Below are positions 49,908 to 60,225 of a stretch of DNA of 64,000 nucleotides, piece by piece. Numbering within the stretch: the first letter of the stretch is position 1; each line of letters begins with the position of its first letter. Location: the NCBI RefSeq assembly GCF_003383095.1, contig NZ_PSYW01000002.1:558001-622000 (forward strand), read 5' to 3'. The notes under the pieces were generated by a model. The model was given only the letters and a program-made list of their open reading frames with translations. It was not told the origin of the DNA and made no database searches. A program made the translations under genes and the position numbers. The DNA comes from Haloferax sp. Atlit-12N. GTDB taxonomy: Archaea; Halobacteriota; Halobacteria; Halobacteriales; Haloferacaceae.

Positions 49908-51308
49908 ATGTCATCGGTAGACGTGAACGACGGACGGAGCCTCTCGCGGGACATCGGACTGTTCGGCGCGGTGAGCACCGTGGTCGCGGGCACTCTCGGC
50001 GCGGGGCTGTTCGTCACCCTCGGCACGGCGAGTTCGACGACGGGACCGAGCGTCATCCTCGTGGTCGTCCTCTCGGGGCTGCTCGCGATGAGTATCGCGC
50101 TCAACTACGGCTGGATGGCGACTATCTTCCCCGGCGCGGCGGGGTCGTACGCCTACGTCTCGCGGACGTTCGACAGCCGCCTCCCCGGGTTCGTGGTGAC
50201 GTGGTCGAAGTGGCTCGGCTACATGGCCGCCGACGCGGTCCTCGCCATCGGCTTCGGGAGCTACTTACAGGTGTTCTATCCCTCGGTTGACCCGACGCTG
50301 GCCGGGTTCGGGCTGCTCACGGTCCTCTTTCTGGTCAACCTCGTCGGCGCGAAGAGTTACAGCGTCTCGCAGAACGCCATCTTCGGATTCCTCATCCTGT
50401 CGATACTCGTGCTCGTCGGTCCCGGGTTGTTGAACATCGACGCCGCGAACTACCAGCCGTTCTTCACCGGCGGCTTCGACGGCTTCGTCGCCGCCGCGGT
50501 CCCGCTGTTCTACGCCTACATCGGCATCGCCGTCGCCGGGCAGATGGGCGCCGAGGTGAAGAACCCCTCGCGGAACCTCCCCCTGGCGATGGCCGGCGGG
50601 ACGGCCATCCTCATCTTCCTGTACGTGCTGACCGCCGGCGTCATCTACGGCGTCGTCGGCGACTACACGGTTCTCGCGAACTCGGCGCGGCCGCTCTCGA
50701 CGGCCGCGGAAGTGTTCCTCGGCGATATCGGCACCGCCATCGTCGGCATCGGCGGTCTCCTCGCCACCGCGTCGTCGGTCCACGCGGTCATGGCCGCGGG
50801 CATCAAGATGCCCTACTCGTGGGCGTGGGACGAGGTGTTTCCCAAGAAATTCTCGGCGGTCTCCGACCGTTTCGGGACGCCCCACTGGTCGCTGCTGACG
50901 CTCTACGTCGTCGCCTCCGGGCTCACCTTCTGGAGCACCGGCCTCAGCCAGGCCATCGCCATCGCGACGTTCAGCTACCTCATCGCCTACGCCGCGGTGT
51001 CCATAACGGTGCTGTACGTGCTCTACAGCCGCACCGACCTCCGCGCGGAGGCGGGCTTTTCGCGCCCGTCGCTCCTCACGGTGACGGGACTCGTCGGCTC
51101 GCTCGGCGCGGTCGGCCTCCTGACCGAGGCGTACAAGGGCTCGCTGTCGATTTACGTGCCGTGGGTCGCCGTCGGCCTCGTCGTCTTCGGCGTCTACTGG
51201 TACCGCGGCCAACAGAAGGACCACGACGTCGAGGCCATCCTCGGGACGCTCCCCGGCGTGCCCTCCGACGAGTACAACCCATCGGTCCGCGGGGTGAGCG
51301 ATGACTGA
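49908..51308 (+). CDS. APC-family amino-acid/organocation permease
   Basis: A 466-residue transporter with 12 predicted helices. The APC signature with unwound helix 1 is seen as VSTVVAGTLGAGLFVTLGTASS. Helix 6 is AAVPLFYAYIGIAVAGQMGAEVKNPSRNLP, and ASSVHAVMAAGIKMPYSWAWD corresponds to helix 8. The substrate is probably an amino acid or small peptide derivative. The M20 peptidase gene starts inside its last codons (8-base overlap), so uptake and hydrolysis are coupled. TATA TACTTTAC is about 29 bases before the ATG. Confidence 0.93.
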   Translation: MSSVDVNDGRSLSRDIGLFGAVSTVVAGTLGAGLFVTLGTASSTTGPSVILVVVLSGLLAMSIALNYGWMATIFPGAAGSYAYVSRTFDSRLPGFVVTWSKWLGYMAADAVLAIGFGSYLQVFYPSVDPTLAGFGLLTVLFLVNLVGAKSYSVSQNAIFGFLILSILVLVGPGLLNIDAANYQPFFTGGFDGFVAAAVPLFYAYIGIAVAGQMGAEVKNPSRNLPLAMAGGTAILIFLYVLTAGVIYGVVGDYTVLANSARPLSTAAEVFLGDIGTAIVGIGGLLATASSVHAVMAAGIKMPYSWAWDEVFPKKFSAVSDRFGTPHWSLLTLYVVASGLTFWSTGLSQAIAIATFSYLIAYAAVSITVLYVLYSRTDLRAEAGFSRPSLLTVTGLVGSLGAVGLLTEAYKGSLSIYVPWVAVGLVVFGVYWYRGQQKDHDVEAILGTLPGVPSDEYNPSVRGVSDD

Positions 51309-52584
51309 CGACGCGACGACGCGCGGTGACCGCTCGGGCGACTCCGACTGCGACCGCGACCCCGACCCTGACTCCGGCCACGACCTCGATTCCGCCCCCG
51401 GCGTCGCCCCCGACGAGACCATCGACCTCTTGCAGGAACTCGTGCGGATTCCGAGCCCCTACTTCGAGGAGGCCGAGATAAGCGAGTTCGTCTACGACTG
51501 GTTGGACGCCCGCGGGCACGACCCGGAGTACCACCACGTGAGCGAACCGGACATCACGGAGTACGAGGGCGACAACGTCGTCGCCCGACTGGCGGGCTCT
51601 GACCCGGACGCGCCGACGCTCCTGTTGAACGCCCACATGGACACCGTGAAACTGGTCGAAGACTGGGACGAAGACCCGTGTTCGGGTCGCATCGAGGACG
51701 GGAAACTGTACGGACAGGGCGCGTGCGACATGAAAGGCGGCCTCGCGGCCGTCATGACCGCCTTCGACGCCCTCGCCGACTGCGACCTCGCCGGCGACGT
51801 GCTCCTCACGGCCGTCGTAGACGAGGAGGGACCCTACGGACTCGGCACCGACCGGCTCATCCGCGACGGCGTCGTCGACGACTGCGACGCCGCTATCGTC
51901 ACCGAACCCGGCCCGATTCTCGCACAGGAGGACATCGAGAACCCGGCACTCCTGCTCGGTGCGCGCGGCCGCTACTTCTACGATATCGAAGTGCGCGGGC
52001 AGGCCGCACACGGGTCGAAACCGGACACTGGCGTCAACGCGGTCGTCGAGGCCGGGAGGCTCGCGGCCGCACTCGACGACCTCGACGTGGGCGACCACCC
52101 GAAACTCGGTTCGGGGTCGACCTGCCCGCTGAAAATCGAGGGCGGGAGCCAGACGCTTTCTGTCCCCGAGCGCGCTCGCCTCATGGTGGACCGCCACGTC
52201 GTCGTCGGCGAGACGCTCGAAGACGCCCGCGCCGACGCCGAACGTGCCGTCGAGGAACTCGGCTTGGAGAGCGAGGTCGACGTCGGGTTCCGCGAAGCGC
52301 CCGACGAAGGCATCCGGTACGGCCCCTACGTGACCGACGAGGACCACCCGCTCGTTTCGGCCCTCACAGACTCCACCCGCGCCGTCGCCGGCACCGACCC
52401 CGCCTACGGCTACTTCTCCAGCGTCGGCGACTTCAACTACCTCGGCGACCGCGCCGGCCTCCCGACGGTCATCGTCGGCCCCGACGGCGAGAACATCCAC
52501 GCCGCCGGCGAGTTCGTCTTCACCGACGACGTGGTCGAGGTGGCCGACATCGTCGCCGACGCCGCCGTCCGGTTCCTCGGCTGA
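51301..52584 (+). CDS. M20-family metallopeptidase (ArgE/DapE/carboxypeptidase G2-like)
   Basis: A 427-residue zinc hydrolase. The metal ligands are recognisable: His in LLLNAHMDTV, bridging Asp in GQGACDMKGG, catalytic Glu pair in VVDEEGPYG, Glu/Asp in VTEPGPI and the final His in GENIHAAGEF. The dimerisation domain, with GQAAHGSKPDTGVNAV, lies in the middle. An Asp/Ser-rich N-terminal extension of about 35 residues is added. It is co-translated with the APC permease. The substrate is an N-acyl amino acid or dipeptide; family alone cannot tell. Confidence 0.93.
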   Translation: MTDDATTRGDRSGDSDCDRDPDPDSGHDLDSAPGVAPDETIDLLQELVRIPSPYFEEAEISEFVYDWLDARGHDPEYHHVSEPDITEYEGDNVVARLAGSDPDAPTLLLNAHMDTVKLVEDWDEDPCSGRIEDGKLYGQGACDMKGGLAAVMTAFDALADCDLAGDVLLTAVVDEEGPYGLGTDRLIRDGVVDDCDAAIVTEPGPILAQEDIENPALLLGARGRYFYDIEVRGQAAHGSKPDTGVNAVVEAGRLAAALDDLDVGDHPKLGSGSTCPLKIEGGSQTLSVPERARLMVDRHVVVGETLEDARADAERAVEELGLESEVDVGFREAPDEGIRYGPYVTDEDHPLVSALTDSTRAVAGTDPAYGYFSSVGDFNYLGDRAGLPTVIVGPDGENIHAAGEFVFTDDVVEVADIVADAAVRFLG

Positions 52585-52709
52585 GGCGGCGGTCGACGGT
52601 CGGGACCCCGCCCGAACCGACTTCGGCCCTCCGGGTCGTGGCCCGCGCGTTCTCAGCGCCGAGAACCGGGCGCAAACACCTAACAGCCCCGGCCGGTACC
52701 TCGGACGCA

Positions 52710-53804
52710 ATGACAGCGCCCCCGCTCACGTCGGTCGTTTCGGCCCGCACCGACGTCGAACTCGCCTCCGTCTTCGAGCGCGTCTGGGAGGCGCGGGGCT
52801 ATCGGACGCGCGTCCGCTTCCGCGGCCCGGACGTGCACGTGGAGGCCACCGGGGAGACGCCCGAGGGCGCGACGCGCGAACTCCGAATCTGGATTACGAC
52901 CACCGGAACCGTCACCGCGGACAAGACGAGCGCGTTCGTCCGGCGGTGCGAGCGAGCCGGTATCGAACCCTACGTGGCGGCGGTCGGCGACGGCCGCGTC
53001 GCCCCGGACGCCCACCGCCGCGGCCTCGTCGTCCTCGACGCGCCGACTATCGCCGTCGAAATCCGAGAGGCCGGGGTCGAATCGTTCGTCCGCGACCTCA
53101 CTGCCCGAGAGGAACCGGCGACGAACTGGCTGGGCGACCGGGCCGAAGGCGGCGACGGCGATGGCGACGACACAGAAGGCGAACACGACGAGTCTGAAGG
53201 CGATGACGCCGGTCGAATCACCCGTCGCGAGGCGCTCAAAAAGGCCGGGACCTACGTCGCCGGCGGCCTCGTCACGTACCTCGCCGTCGAGCAGGTCTCC
53301 GATTTCGTCCAGCGCTCGCCGAAGCTCCGCGCCGCGGTCGCCCGCCGCGCGGCGTGGGTCGACGACCACCTCACCGACGTGTCACTCCCGACCGTCGAGT
53401 GGTCGATTCCGACGCCGCAACCGCTCTCCGAGGAGTCGACCCTGCCGAACCAAACGACTGCGGTCGCGACGCCGACGAACGCGACGACGATTCCCTACGC
53501 CGACCTCCGGACGAACCCCGAGTCGTACGCTGGGACGACCGTCACGTACACCGGTCGCGTCGAGGAGACGATGGAGCGCGGCGAGGCCCGGCTGGCGCTT
53601 GTCGCCGTCGAGGACGACCGGGGGCGACTCAGCGGCGACGTCATCGCACGATGGCCGACCGGACGCTTTTTCGACGGCGATATCGGCTTTCGACTGCTCA
53701 CCGACGAGCGCGTCCGACTCTGGGGCGTCGTCGCCGGCGAAGGGTCGATTTCGGGCGGCGTGCAGTACCCCCGTATCGACGTATCCGTGTTGGAGAAGAC
53801 CTGA
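52710..53804 (+). CDS. Membrane-anchored fusion: nuclease-like N domain, Tat-like internal anchor, OB-like C domain
   Basis: A 364-residue protein with an odd architecture. Residues 1-135 resemble the restriction-endonuclease-like (Mrr/PD-(D/E)xK) domains of haloarchaea (FERVWEARGYRTRVRFRG, DVHVEATG, RELRIWITTTG), but a full catalytic D-ExK is not evident, so it may be inactive. Residues 145-168 are acidic. Residues 169-192 hold ITRREALKKAG followed by a hydrophobic stretch (TYVAGGLVTYLAV), like an internal twin-arginine signal-anchor. Residues 255-364 form a beta-rich OB-like domain (YAGTTVTYTGRVEETME, LWGVVAGEGSI). The C domain would face outside. The function is unknown. Confidence 0.7.
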   Translation: MTAPPLTSVVSARTDVELASVFERVWEARGYRTRVRFRGPDVHVEATGETPEGATRELRIWITTTGTVTADKTSAFVRRCERAGIEPYVAAVGDGRVAPDAHRRGLVVLDAPTIAVEIREAGVESFVRDLTAREEPATNWLGDRAEGGDGDGDDTEGEHDESEGDDAGRITRREALKKAGTYVAGGLVTYLAVEQVSDFVQRSPKLRAAVARRAAWVDDHLTDVSLPTVEWSIPTPQPLSEESTLPNQTTAVATPTNATTIPYADLRTNPESYAGTTVTYTGRVEETMERGEARLALVAVEDDRGRLSGDVIARWPTGRFFDGDIGFRLLTDERVRLWGVVAGEGSISGGVQYPRIDVSVLEKT

Positions 53805-53999
53805 GCGAGTCGGTTGCGGGACGAACGAGACCGATGGTGATTACTCGGTCGCGGGGCGAGAACGAGGTGGCCGATGACGACGGCACCGTTCCGAACCGAA
53901 CTAGGCACTCGGTGATGCGGAGCCCTATGAGTGCCGAGGCCATCTTCTCCGAAGGTCAGACGGTGGAGGAGACCGTCGAGTCCGGAGGGTTTGACCGAG

Positions 54000-54698
54000 T
54001 TACTGTGAGTCGAAGTAGCGAGCACGAACGCGCCGACCGCGGACGTAGTGGCTGACGTACGCCCGCGCGTACATCAGGAACAGCGACAGGTATCCCTCGT
54101 CGCGCTCGCGCCGGGCGGAGGTCGCGACCTCGGTCTCCGGGTCGTAGACGACCTCGCCGTGGTCCTTCAGCCGCAAGGAGAATTCGGTGTCCTCCATGAA
54201 CGGGAGCGTCTCGTCGAAACCGCCGTGAGCCTCGAACGCGTCGCGGCGGTAACTGCAGTTGAACGTCGGCTGTTGGACGAACCCGACGGGCCACGAGACA
54301 CGGTACCAGTAGTCCGAGAGGAGTTTGAACAGGGCGCGGTGCCGGAGGGAGTCCTCGAGCGGGCGCGCCGGGCCGCCGACGCCGACGACGTCCGGGTTGT
54401 CGTAGTGTCGGCGGTGCGTGCGGACCCACGCGGGGGGAACGACCGTGTCGGCATCGGTAAAGAGGACGATCTCGCCGGAGGCTGCGTCGACGCCGAGGTT
54501 GCGCGCGGCACCGGGACCGCGCCCGTCGTCTCGGACGACGATATCGCAGGCGGGGTGGTCGCGAGCCACCTCGTCGGTGTGGTCCGAACCGGCGGCGACG
54601 ACGACCACCTCTGCGGGCTGACGGTCGAGCGCCGAGAGACATCGCTGGAGGTTCGCGGGCTCTTCGTACGCGGGGACGACAACTGATAGTGTTGTCAT
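54000..54698 (-). CDS. Family 2 glycosyltransferase
   Basis: A 232-residue GT-A-fold transferase. The nucleotide-sugar region is [21 protein letters not shown]. The DxD metal motif is in [12 protein letters not shown] (about 79-90). The acceptor/catalytic motif is [11 protein letters not shown]. No transmembrane segment is obvious, though the end ([17 protein letters not shown]) may be a peripheral helix. It may act in N-glycosylation or glycolipid synthesis, but no glycan cluster surrounds it. The 5' region is AT-rich with several possible TATA boxes, so the promoter is not assigned. Confidence 0.9.
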   Translation of the reverse strand: MTTLSVVVPAYEEPANLQRCLSALDRQPAEVVVVAAGSDHTDEVARDHPACDIVVRDDGRGPGAARNLGVDAASGEIVLFTDADTVVPPAWVRTHRRHYDNPDVVGVGGPARPLEDSLRHRALFKLLSDYWYRVSWPVGFVQQPTFNCSYRRDAFEAHGGFDETLPFMEDTEFSLRLKDHGEVVYDPETEVATSARRERDEGYLSLFLMYARAYVSHYVRGRRVRARYFDSQ

Positions 54699-54830
54699 TG
54701 CTACATTAAAAATAACAATCTATTGAAGATTTTGCGGATCGCCGCGAGCGCGGTGGTGGCGACCGGGCGGCGGTCGGGCGGCGCTCGCAGAGAGCGAACC
54801 ACTTTTGGGCCGATTCGTGAAACGGACCCC

Positions 54831-55376
54831 ATGCAGCGACTCGAGGAATCCCTACACGAAGCGCCCATCATCGACAAGGACGGCTACTCCTATCTCGTCC
54901 ATCCCATCAGCAACGGCGTGCCGATGCTCGACCCGCAACTCCTGCGCGAGGTCGTCGTCGGCATCACCCGCGCCGCCGACCTCGACGTGGACAAAATCGT
55001 CGCCCCGGAGGCGATGGGCATCCACATCGCCACCGCGCTCTCCCTCCAGACGGACATCCCGCTCGTCGTCATCCGCAAGCGCGAGTACGGCCTCGACGGC
55101 GAGGTCGCGCTTCACCAGACGACCGGCTACTCCGAGTCGGAGATGTTCATCAACGACATCGAAGACGGCGACCGCGTGCTCGTCGTGGACGACCTGCTTT
55201 CGACCGGCGGGACGCTCGCGGCCATCTGTGGCGCGCTCGACGACATCGGCGCGGACATCTCGGATATCGTCGTCGCCATCCGGAAGGTCGGCGAGACGGC
55301 GCTCGACGACACCGACTACGAGGCGACGAGCCTCATCGACATCAGCGTCGACGAGCACGGCGTCGAGATTCACTGA
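54831..55376 (+). CDS. hpt: Hypoxanthine/guanine phosphoribosyltransferase-like protein
   Basis: A 181-residue type I phosphoribosyltransferase of purine salvage. The PRPP-binding loop is [17 protein letters not shown]. The family start is [26 protein letters not shown] and the flexible-loop region is [21 protein letters not shown]. It belongs to the archaeal HGPRTase/APRT-like group, so base specificity (hypoxanthine, guanine or adenine) is uncertain. The start at 54831 has CACTTTTGG about 28 bases upstream. A purine/uracil permease follows, so uptake and salvage are neighbours. Confidence 0.9.
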   Translation: MQRLEESLHEAPIIDKDGYSYLVHPISNGVPMLDPQLLREVVVGITRAADLDVDKIVAPEAMGIHIATALSLQTDIPLVVIRKREYGLDGEVALHQTTGYSESEMFINDIEDGDRVLVVDDLLSTGGTLAAICGALDDIGADISDIVVAIRKVGETALDDTDYEATSLIDISVDEHGVEIH

Positions 55377-55390
55377 GTGGAGCCAGTTGC

Positions 55391-55417
55391 GGTCGGTGCA
55401 GTCGGTGCGGTCGGTGC
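55391..55417 (+). repeat. Three tandem 9-base units after hpt
   Basis: GGTCGGTGC, AGTCGGTGC, GGTCGGTGC in direct succession, 14 bases past the hpt stop codon. This is a minisatellite too short for a CRISPR array. The remaining gap to 55543 holds the permease promoter but no gene. Confidence 0.6.
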
Positions 55418-55543
55418 GGTGTCAGTTCCCCCCACTCGCCCGTTAAGTATGCACGTCTGTGCCCAACATCGCGCATTAAGTGCAGTGAAATACGCTCGAA
55501 CGCGAAACTATTATTGAACGGGAGTCGCTCGTGGCGAGTACAG

Positions 55544-56932
55544 ATGTCAGACGAGAGCGGTGAACTCGGCCTCGAATACGAAATCGACGACCGGCCACCG
55601 TTGCTGGAGTCGATTCTCCTCGGGATACAGCACGTCTCGGTGATGATTGTTCCGGCGACTGCCGTGGCGTTCATCGTCGCGGGCGCGGTCGGCCTCGGCG
55701 TCGCCGACACGGCCTACGTGGTTCAGATGGTGCTCCTGTTTTCGGGGCTCGCGACCGTGGTACAGGCGTACGCCGTCGGGCCGGTCGGCTCGCGGCTCCC
55801 CATCGTGATGGGGACGAGTTTCACCTTCGTCGGCGCGGCGACGACCATCGGCGTCGATTACGGCTTGAGCGCGGTGTTCGGCGCGATTCTCGTCACCGGC
55901 TTCCTCGTCGAGGGGGTCATCGGCTGGCAGTTCGACCGCATCAAACCGTTCTTCCCGCCGCTGGTGACGGGGCTCGTCGTCGTCATCATCGGGCTCTACC
56001 TCGTCCCGGTCGGCATGGACTACGCCGCCGGCGGGGTCGGAGCCGCCGACTACGGCGCGGCGCACAACGTCGGTCTCGCAGCTCTCGTCCTCGGCGTCGC
56101 AATCGCGCTCAATCTCTTTACTGACGGCATCACACGACTCCTGAGCACGCTTGTCGGCATCGCCGTCGGCTACGCCGTCGCCGTCCCGCTCGGCGTGGTG
56201 GACTTCGCGCCCATCGGCGACGCGGCGTGGTTCGCGATTCCCCGCCCCGGCGCGTTCGGCGTCACCTTCGAACCGGTCCCCATCATCACCTTCGCGTTCC
56301 TGTTTCTCGTCTCGGCGATGGAGACCGTCGGCGACATGTCCGGCATCACCGCCGCCGAGGGGCGCAACCCGACCGACGAGGAGTTCCGCGGCGGCCTGTT
56401 CACCGACGGCTTCATGAGTTCCATCGCGTCGGTGTTCGGTGCGTTCCCGGTCACCTCGTTCTCGCAGAACGTGGGCATCGTCAACTTCACCGGCGTGATG
56501 AGCCGGTACGTCGTCGGTATCGCGGGCGTCGTCCTCGCCGTCCTCGGCCTCAGCCCGAAGGTCGGCGCGGCGGTCGCGACCATTCCGAGCGCCGTCTTCG
56601 GCGGCGCGGTCCTGCTCATGGCCGGCATGGTCGCCGCCAGCGGCGTCCGCCTCGTCTTCCTCCACACGAACCTCGACCGCCGGAACATGGTCGTCGTCGC
56701 CGCCTCGCTCGGCCTCGGCCTGGGCGTCGCCACGCGCCCCGACGCGCTTTCGGGGCTCCCGCAGGCCGCCGCGACGTTCTTCGGCCAGCCGGTCATCGTG
56801 ACCGCGCTGACAGCGCTCGTGCTCAACACGCTCGCGCCGGGTGACCAGAGTCCGCTTTTCGACGCGGTCGACTCGTCGGCCGCCGCGGACGCTGCGTCCG
56901 ACGCGGACGGGGGCGCGTCAACCGACGACTGA
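55544..56932 (+). CDS. NCS2-family xanthine/uracil permease
   Basis: A 462-residue transporter with 14 helices of the UraA/XanQ fold. Key parts are LLGIQHVSVMIVPATAVAFIVAG, LPIVMGTSFTFVGA, FLFLVSAMETVGDMSGIT (the substrate-binding Glu helix) and FPVTSFSQNVGIVNFTGVMSR (the second half-site). It imports nucleobases with protons or sodium. The xanthine versus uracil choice is not resolvable, but the adjacent phosphoribosyltransferase favours purines. The ATG at 55544 has ACTATTATT about 33 bases upstream. The tail is Ala/Asp-rich. Confidence 0.93.
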   Translation: MSDESGELGLEYEIDDRPPLLESILLGIQHVSVMIVPATAVAFIVAGAVGLGVADTAYVVQMVLLFSGLATVVQAYAVGPVGSRLPIVMGTSFTFVGAATTIGVDYGLSAVFGAILVTGFLVEGVIGWQFDRIKPFFPPLVTGLVVVIIGLYLVPVGMDYAAGGVGAADYGAAHNVGLAALVLGVAIALNLFTDGITRLLSTLVGIAVGYAVAVPLGVVDFAPIGDAAWFAIPRPGAFGVTFEPVPIITFAFLFLVSAMETVGDMSGITAAEGRNPTDEEFRGGLFTDGFMSSIASVFGAFPVTSFSQNVGIVNFTGVMSRYVVGIAGVVLAVLGLSPKVGAAVATIPSAVFGGAVLLMAGMVAASGVRLVFLHTNLDRRNMVVVAASLGLGLGVATRPDALSGLPQAAATFFGQPVIVTALTALVLNTLAPGDQSPLFDAVDSSAAADAASDADGGASTDD

Positions 56933-57062
56933 TACGCATCGAACTGATGGTAACTGGTTTCGGTTTCAGTAGTCGGTTTATATTTCGTGTCTCGCGACTG
57001 TCGGGAAACCGTCCGGATTACCAACGAATTCATTTCTTCTCGCCGCATTACATCTTCACGAG

Positions 57063-57878
57063 ATGAGCGAGCAGCGGGTCACATTCAACGGGGATACGCG
57101 GGTACTGTACCGGCAGGCGGTCAGAACGCCGCTGCCGGACGAGGACGCCGAACGGCTGTTCCACGAGAACATGATGAACATCGCGGACGCCCAAGAGCGG
57201 AAGGCAGACATGCTCGCCGACCCCGATATCTCCCTGCTCGAAGCCTACGAGACACAACTCGAAGGCATTGCGAAGAGCTACAAGCGGCGCTGTCGCCACA
57301 TCGCCGGCGACGATTACGAGAAGATTGCGATGGCGTACAACCGCGGCGAGCGCGACGACCGCGTCGGCGCGCTCACCGCCTACTACTTCGAGGGGCTCTG
57401 GCGGATGCAACAACGAATCACCGTCACCGACATGCTGTTTTTCCCCATCATCCTGCGGTATCCCGACTGCTTCACGGTCAACATCCGCTTCGCCAGCGGC
57501 CACACGACCACGGAGTCCGTCCTCTACGAGTCGCCGGAACACTCCACCGAGGAACTCGACGGCGAGTACGCCGAGCGCTACTACAACGAGAGTCTCTACT
57601 CGCAGAAGGAGGCCGCCGAGTACATCAGAGACACCGCGGAGATAATCCGCGAGGAGTTCCCCGGCCCCGACGAGTCGACGTTCGAGGAGCGACAGTACGG
57701 CGGTATCACCTCCGCCGGCGGCCGGAAGGGACCGGTGTTCTCGTCGATGCTCAAGCGAGTCGAGCCGGACCCGAACCGGTTTTCGGAGCCGGTCGACGAA
57801 CCGACGCTCGTCGAGGAGGGCGAGGAGGCTCGGCGAACCGAACGTGAGCTACTGCCCGAAGGCGCTATCGTCCTCTGA
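57063..57878 (+). CDS. Unknown conserved-looking soluble protein
   Basis: A 271-residue acidic protein of no family I recognise. It starts [20 protein letters not shown] and appears mostly helical in the middle ([37 protein letters not shown], in parts). A mixed region [25 protein letters not shown] follows, then a disordered end. Normal codon use argues for a resident gene. Upstream, GGTTTATATTT at about 56974 would give a long leader, while a nearer ATTCATTT would give a short one; the promoter is unresolved. Its last 14 bases overlap the 3' end of the convergent transducer gene. Confidence 0.65.
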   Translation: MSEQRVTFNGDTRVLYRQAVRTPLPDEDAERLFHENMMNIADAQERKADMLADPDISLLEAYETQLEGIAKSYKRRCRHIAGDDYEKIAMAYNRGERDDRVGALTAYYFEGLWRMQQRITVTDMLFFPIILRYPDCFTVNIRFASGHTTTESVLYESPEHSTEELDGEYAERYYNESLYSQKEAAEYIRDTAEIIREEFPGPDESTFEERQYGGITSAGGRKGPVFSSMLKRVEPDPNRFSEPVDEPTLVEEGEEARRTERELLPEGAIVL

Positions 57879-60192
57879 AACGGTCGCCGCCGTCGACCCG
57901 CGCTTCCGTCGCGCTCGGGAGTGCCTCCGCGGCCGGAGTCGCCCCGTCGTCCGCGACGTCGAACCGGTCGAGTGCGACCCTGAGGTCGCCGGCGCGCTCG
58001 GCGAGTCTGTCCACCCGCTCCGCGACCGACGCGAGCGCCGCCGTCTGTTCTTCGGTCGCCGCCGCGGCCTCGCGCGCGCCGGCGCTGGTTCGGTCGCTGA
58101 TGGCTGACACGTCTTCGACCATGGCGGCGACTTCGGTCGTCGCCTCGGCCTGTCGGTCGGTCGCGCGGCGAATCTCCCGAATTCCCTCGGAGGTGTCGGC
58201 CGCGTCGTCGACGATGGTGTCGATAGCCTCGACGGCTTCCTCGATGGTCTCGGAGCCCTCGCCGACCCGCGTCCGGGTCTGTCTGATGTCCGCCGCGGTC
58301 GCGTCGGCCTGCTCGCGAACGCGGTCGATTGAGGCACCGATTCGTCCGGTCGCCTCCTGCGTCTCCTCGGCGAGTCCCTTCACCTCGTCGGCGACGACGG
58401 CGAAGCCGTCGCCCGCCTCGCCCGCGTGCGCCGCCTCAATGGAGGCGTTGAGCGCGAGGATGTGCGTCTGCGAGGCCAGTTGGTCGATGAACTCGACCAC
58501 GTCCTCGATGTCGGCGACGGCGGCCGCCAGTTCTTCGACCTGCTCGACCGTGCGGTCGGTCGCCGTCTCGATGGCCCGTAGCTCCGAAATCGCCTCATCG
58601 GCCGCGTCGCGGCCGCGTTCGCCGCGAGAGACCGCGGCCTCGGCGTTGTCGGCGACCGACGCGGCCGAGGCGCTCACCTGCTGAATCGTCGCCGAAAAGT
58701 CGTTGACGCGGTCGGCCACGTCGTCGAGGTGTTCGTCCTGTCGGACCGCGTCGTCGAGGATGTCGGTCATCGACTCGGCGACCGCCTCGCCGGCGTCGTT
58801 CACTTCGGCGACGCCCGCGCTCGTCGTCGCGCTCGACTCGGCTACCGCCCGGCTGAACGTCTGCGCGTCGGCGATGACCGCCCCGAGTTCGTCCATCGTC
58901 TGGTTGTACGCCCGTGCGATGTCGCCCATCGCGGCGCTCTCGGAGTCGGGGTCCATCCGACAGGCGACGTCGCCGTCGGCACAGCGCTCCATGACGGTGC
59001 GGTACTCCTCCGCCTTCGTTTCGAGGTGGTCGTTGAGGGTCTCTGCCTCGTTCAGGCTCGTCCGCAGGGACTCGCGCATCCCGTCGAAGGAGTCGTACAG
59101 CGTTCCGAACTCGTCGATACGGTCGGTGTCGAGGTCCACGTCGAGGTCGCCGTCGGACATCTCCTCGGCGCGCGCGGTCAGTTCACCGAGCGTCCGCGTG
59201 GTCCGTCGGCCGACGACGACCGCGACGGCACCTAACGACCCGAGCGCGACGAGTATCGTCGCGAGGAGGCCGCCGCCGACGCGGTCGCGGACGCCGTAGG
59301 CGCTCGCGGCGGGGACCGAAGTCGAGAGCGTCCAGTCCACGCCGTCGAGTTCGGTGTACGCGACGACGTTCCCGCCGGACCGACCGAGGGCGGTCGCGCT
59401 TCCGTTCGCAAGTAGGCCGTCGTCGGGGGGCGCGATACTCCCGTTTTCGGCCGTCGAGACGATAGCTGACCCGTCCGCGGCGTACAGCGTGGTCTCGCTT
59501 CCGGCCATCGTCTGTTCGGTCGCTGCGAGGCGAGCCGGGAGGCTGACGGTGACGAGGACGACCGACTCGGCGTTCTCCGGTGGTTTGCTCGCAAGGACGA
59601 ACGACACCTGGTCGTCGACCGGCGACCGGAACGTCGACGAGGAGACGTACACCCGCTCGGGTTCGGGATTGACGTTCCGTTCGAGGTCGCCCCACGGGAG
59701 GCCGACCGCGGCGGCCGACTCGCCCTCTAGCGAACTGGCGGTGCTCTCTTTGATTTCGCCGGTCGCGTAGTCGACGTAGTGGATGGCCGTCACGTCGGAC
59801 TGGCCGAGTTCGCCGCTCCGCTGAAACAGGTAGCTACTGGCCGCCTGCGAGTTGCCGAGTTGGAACTGCCACGTCGAGGACGTCGTGCGGGTCTGGAGAC
59901 GCTTGCTGGCGAGCCACGATTCGAGCCCGTCAGCTTGGAGGTCCGCGGTCGCCGTGAGCTGTTGTTCGACCTGTGCGTCGAGTGTGTCGTGGACCTGCGT
60001 GTAGGTGACCGCCCCGGCACCCGCCATCACCACCATGGCGACGAGGACCGCCGCGAAGAACTTCCGAGCGTAGGTGCGGCGAATCGCCCGCGGGACCGTC
60101 GCCGAGACGGACGGTCGCGGAAATCGGTCGCCGAGTCTGTCCGACAGACCGTCGGGAAGCGCGTCCCGAAGGCGTGACCAACGTTCTCCCAT
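57865..60192 (-). CDS. Methyl-accepting chemotaxis transducer (Htr-type)
   Basis: A 775-residue haloarchaeal transducer. A first membrane helix lies at about 46-66 ([20 protein letters not shown]). An extracellular Cache-like sensor follows to about 300, then a second helix at about 312-335. A HAMP domain ([25 protein letters not shown]) leads to a long coiled-coil signalling domain. The hairpin tip is conserved: [46 protein letters not shown], quoted by the parts [13 protein letters not shown] and [13 protein letters not shown]. It signals to CheA/CheW, which are encoded elsewhere. The ligand is unknown. TATA GATAAATT (reverse) is 26-33 bases upstream. Confidence 0.95.
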   Translation of the reverse strand: MGERWSRLRDALPDGLSDRLGDRFPRPSVSATVPRAIRRTYARKFFAAVLVAMVVMAGAGAVTYTQVHDTLDAQVEQQLTATADLQADGLESWLASKRLQTRTTSSTWQFQLGNSQAASSYLFQRSGELGQSDVTAIHYVDYATGEIKESTASSLEGESAAAVGLPWGDLERNVNPEPERVYVSSSTFRSPVDDQVSFVLASKPPENAESVVLVTVSLPARLAATEQTMAGSETTLYAADGSAIVSTAENGSIAPPDDGLLANGSATALGRSGGNVVAYTELDGVDWTLSTSVPAASAYGVRDRVGGGLLATILVALGSLGAVAVVVGRRTTRTLGELTARAEEMSDGDLDVDLDTDRIDEFGTLYDSFDGMRESLRTSLNEAETLNDHLETKAEEYRTVMERCADGDVACRMDPDSESAAMGDIARAYNQTMDELGAVIADAQTFSRAVAESSATTSAGVAEVNDAGEAVAESMTDILDDAVRQDEHLDDVADRVNDFSATIQQVSASAASVADNAEAAVSRGERGRDAADEAISELRAIETATDRTVEQVEELAAAVADIEDVVEFIDQLASQTHILALNASIEAAHAGEAGDGFAVVADEVKGLAEETQEATGRIGASIDRVREQADATAADIRQTRTRVGEGSETIEEAVEAIDTIVDDAADTSEGIREIRRATDRQAEATTEVAAMVEDVSAISDRTSAGAREAAAATEEQTAALASVAERVDRLAERAGDLRVALDRFDVADDGATPAAEALPSATEARVDGGDRFRGR

Positions 60193-60217
60193 CGGGCGAG
60201 AGTTTCATTTCATCCGT

Positions 60218-60225
60218 GATAAATT
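60218..60225 (-). promoter_or_regulatory. TATA box of the transducer gene
   Basis: The minus strand reads AATTTATC, 26-33 bases before the ATG at 60192. Confidence 0.5.

Noticed and set aside
53834-54055. Possible 73-residue plus-strand ORF in the gap before the glycosyltransferase
   Set aside because: There is no promoter, no recognisable domain and it runs into the antisense of the glycosyltransferase. It cannot be supported as a gene.
55391-55417. Tandem 9-base repeats considered as a CRISPR remnant
   Set aside because: Units are too short, directly adjacent, and lack spacers; no cas genes occur in the window.
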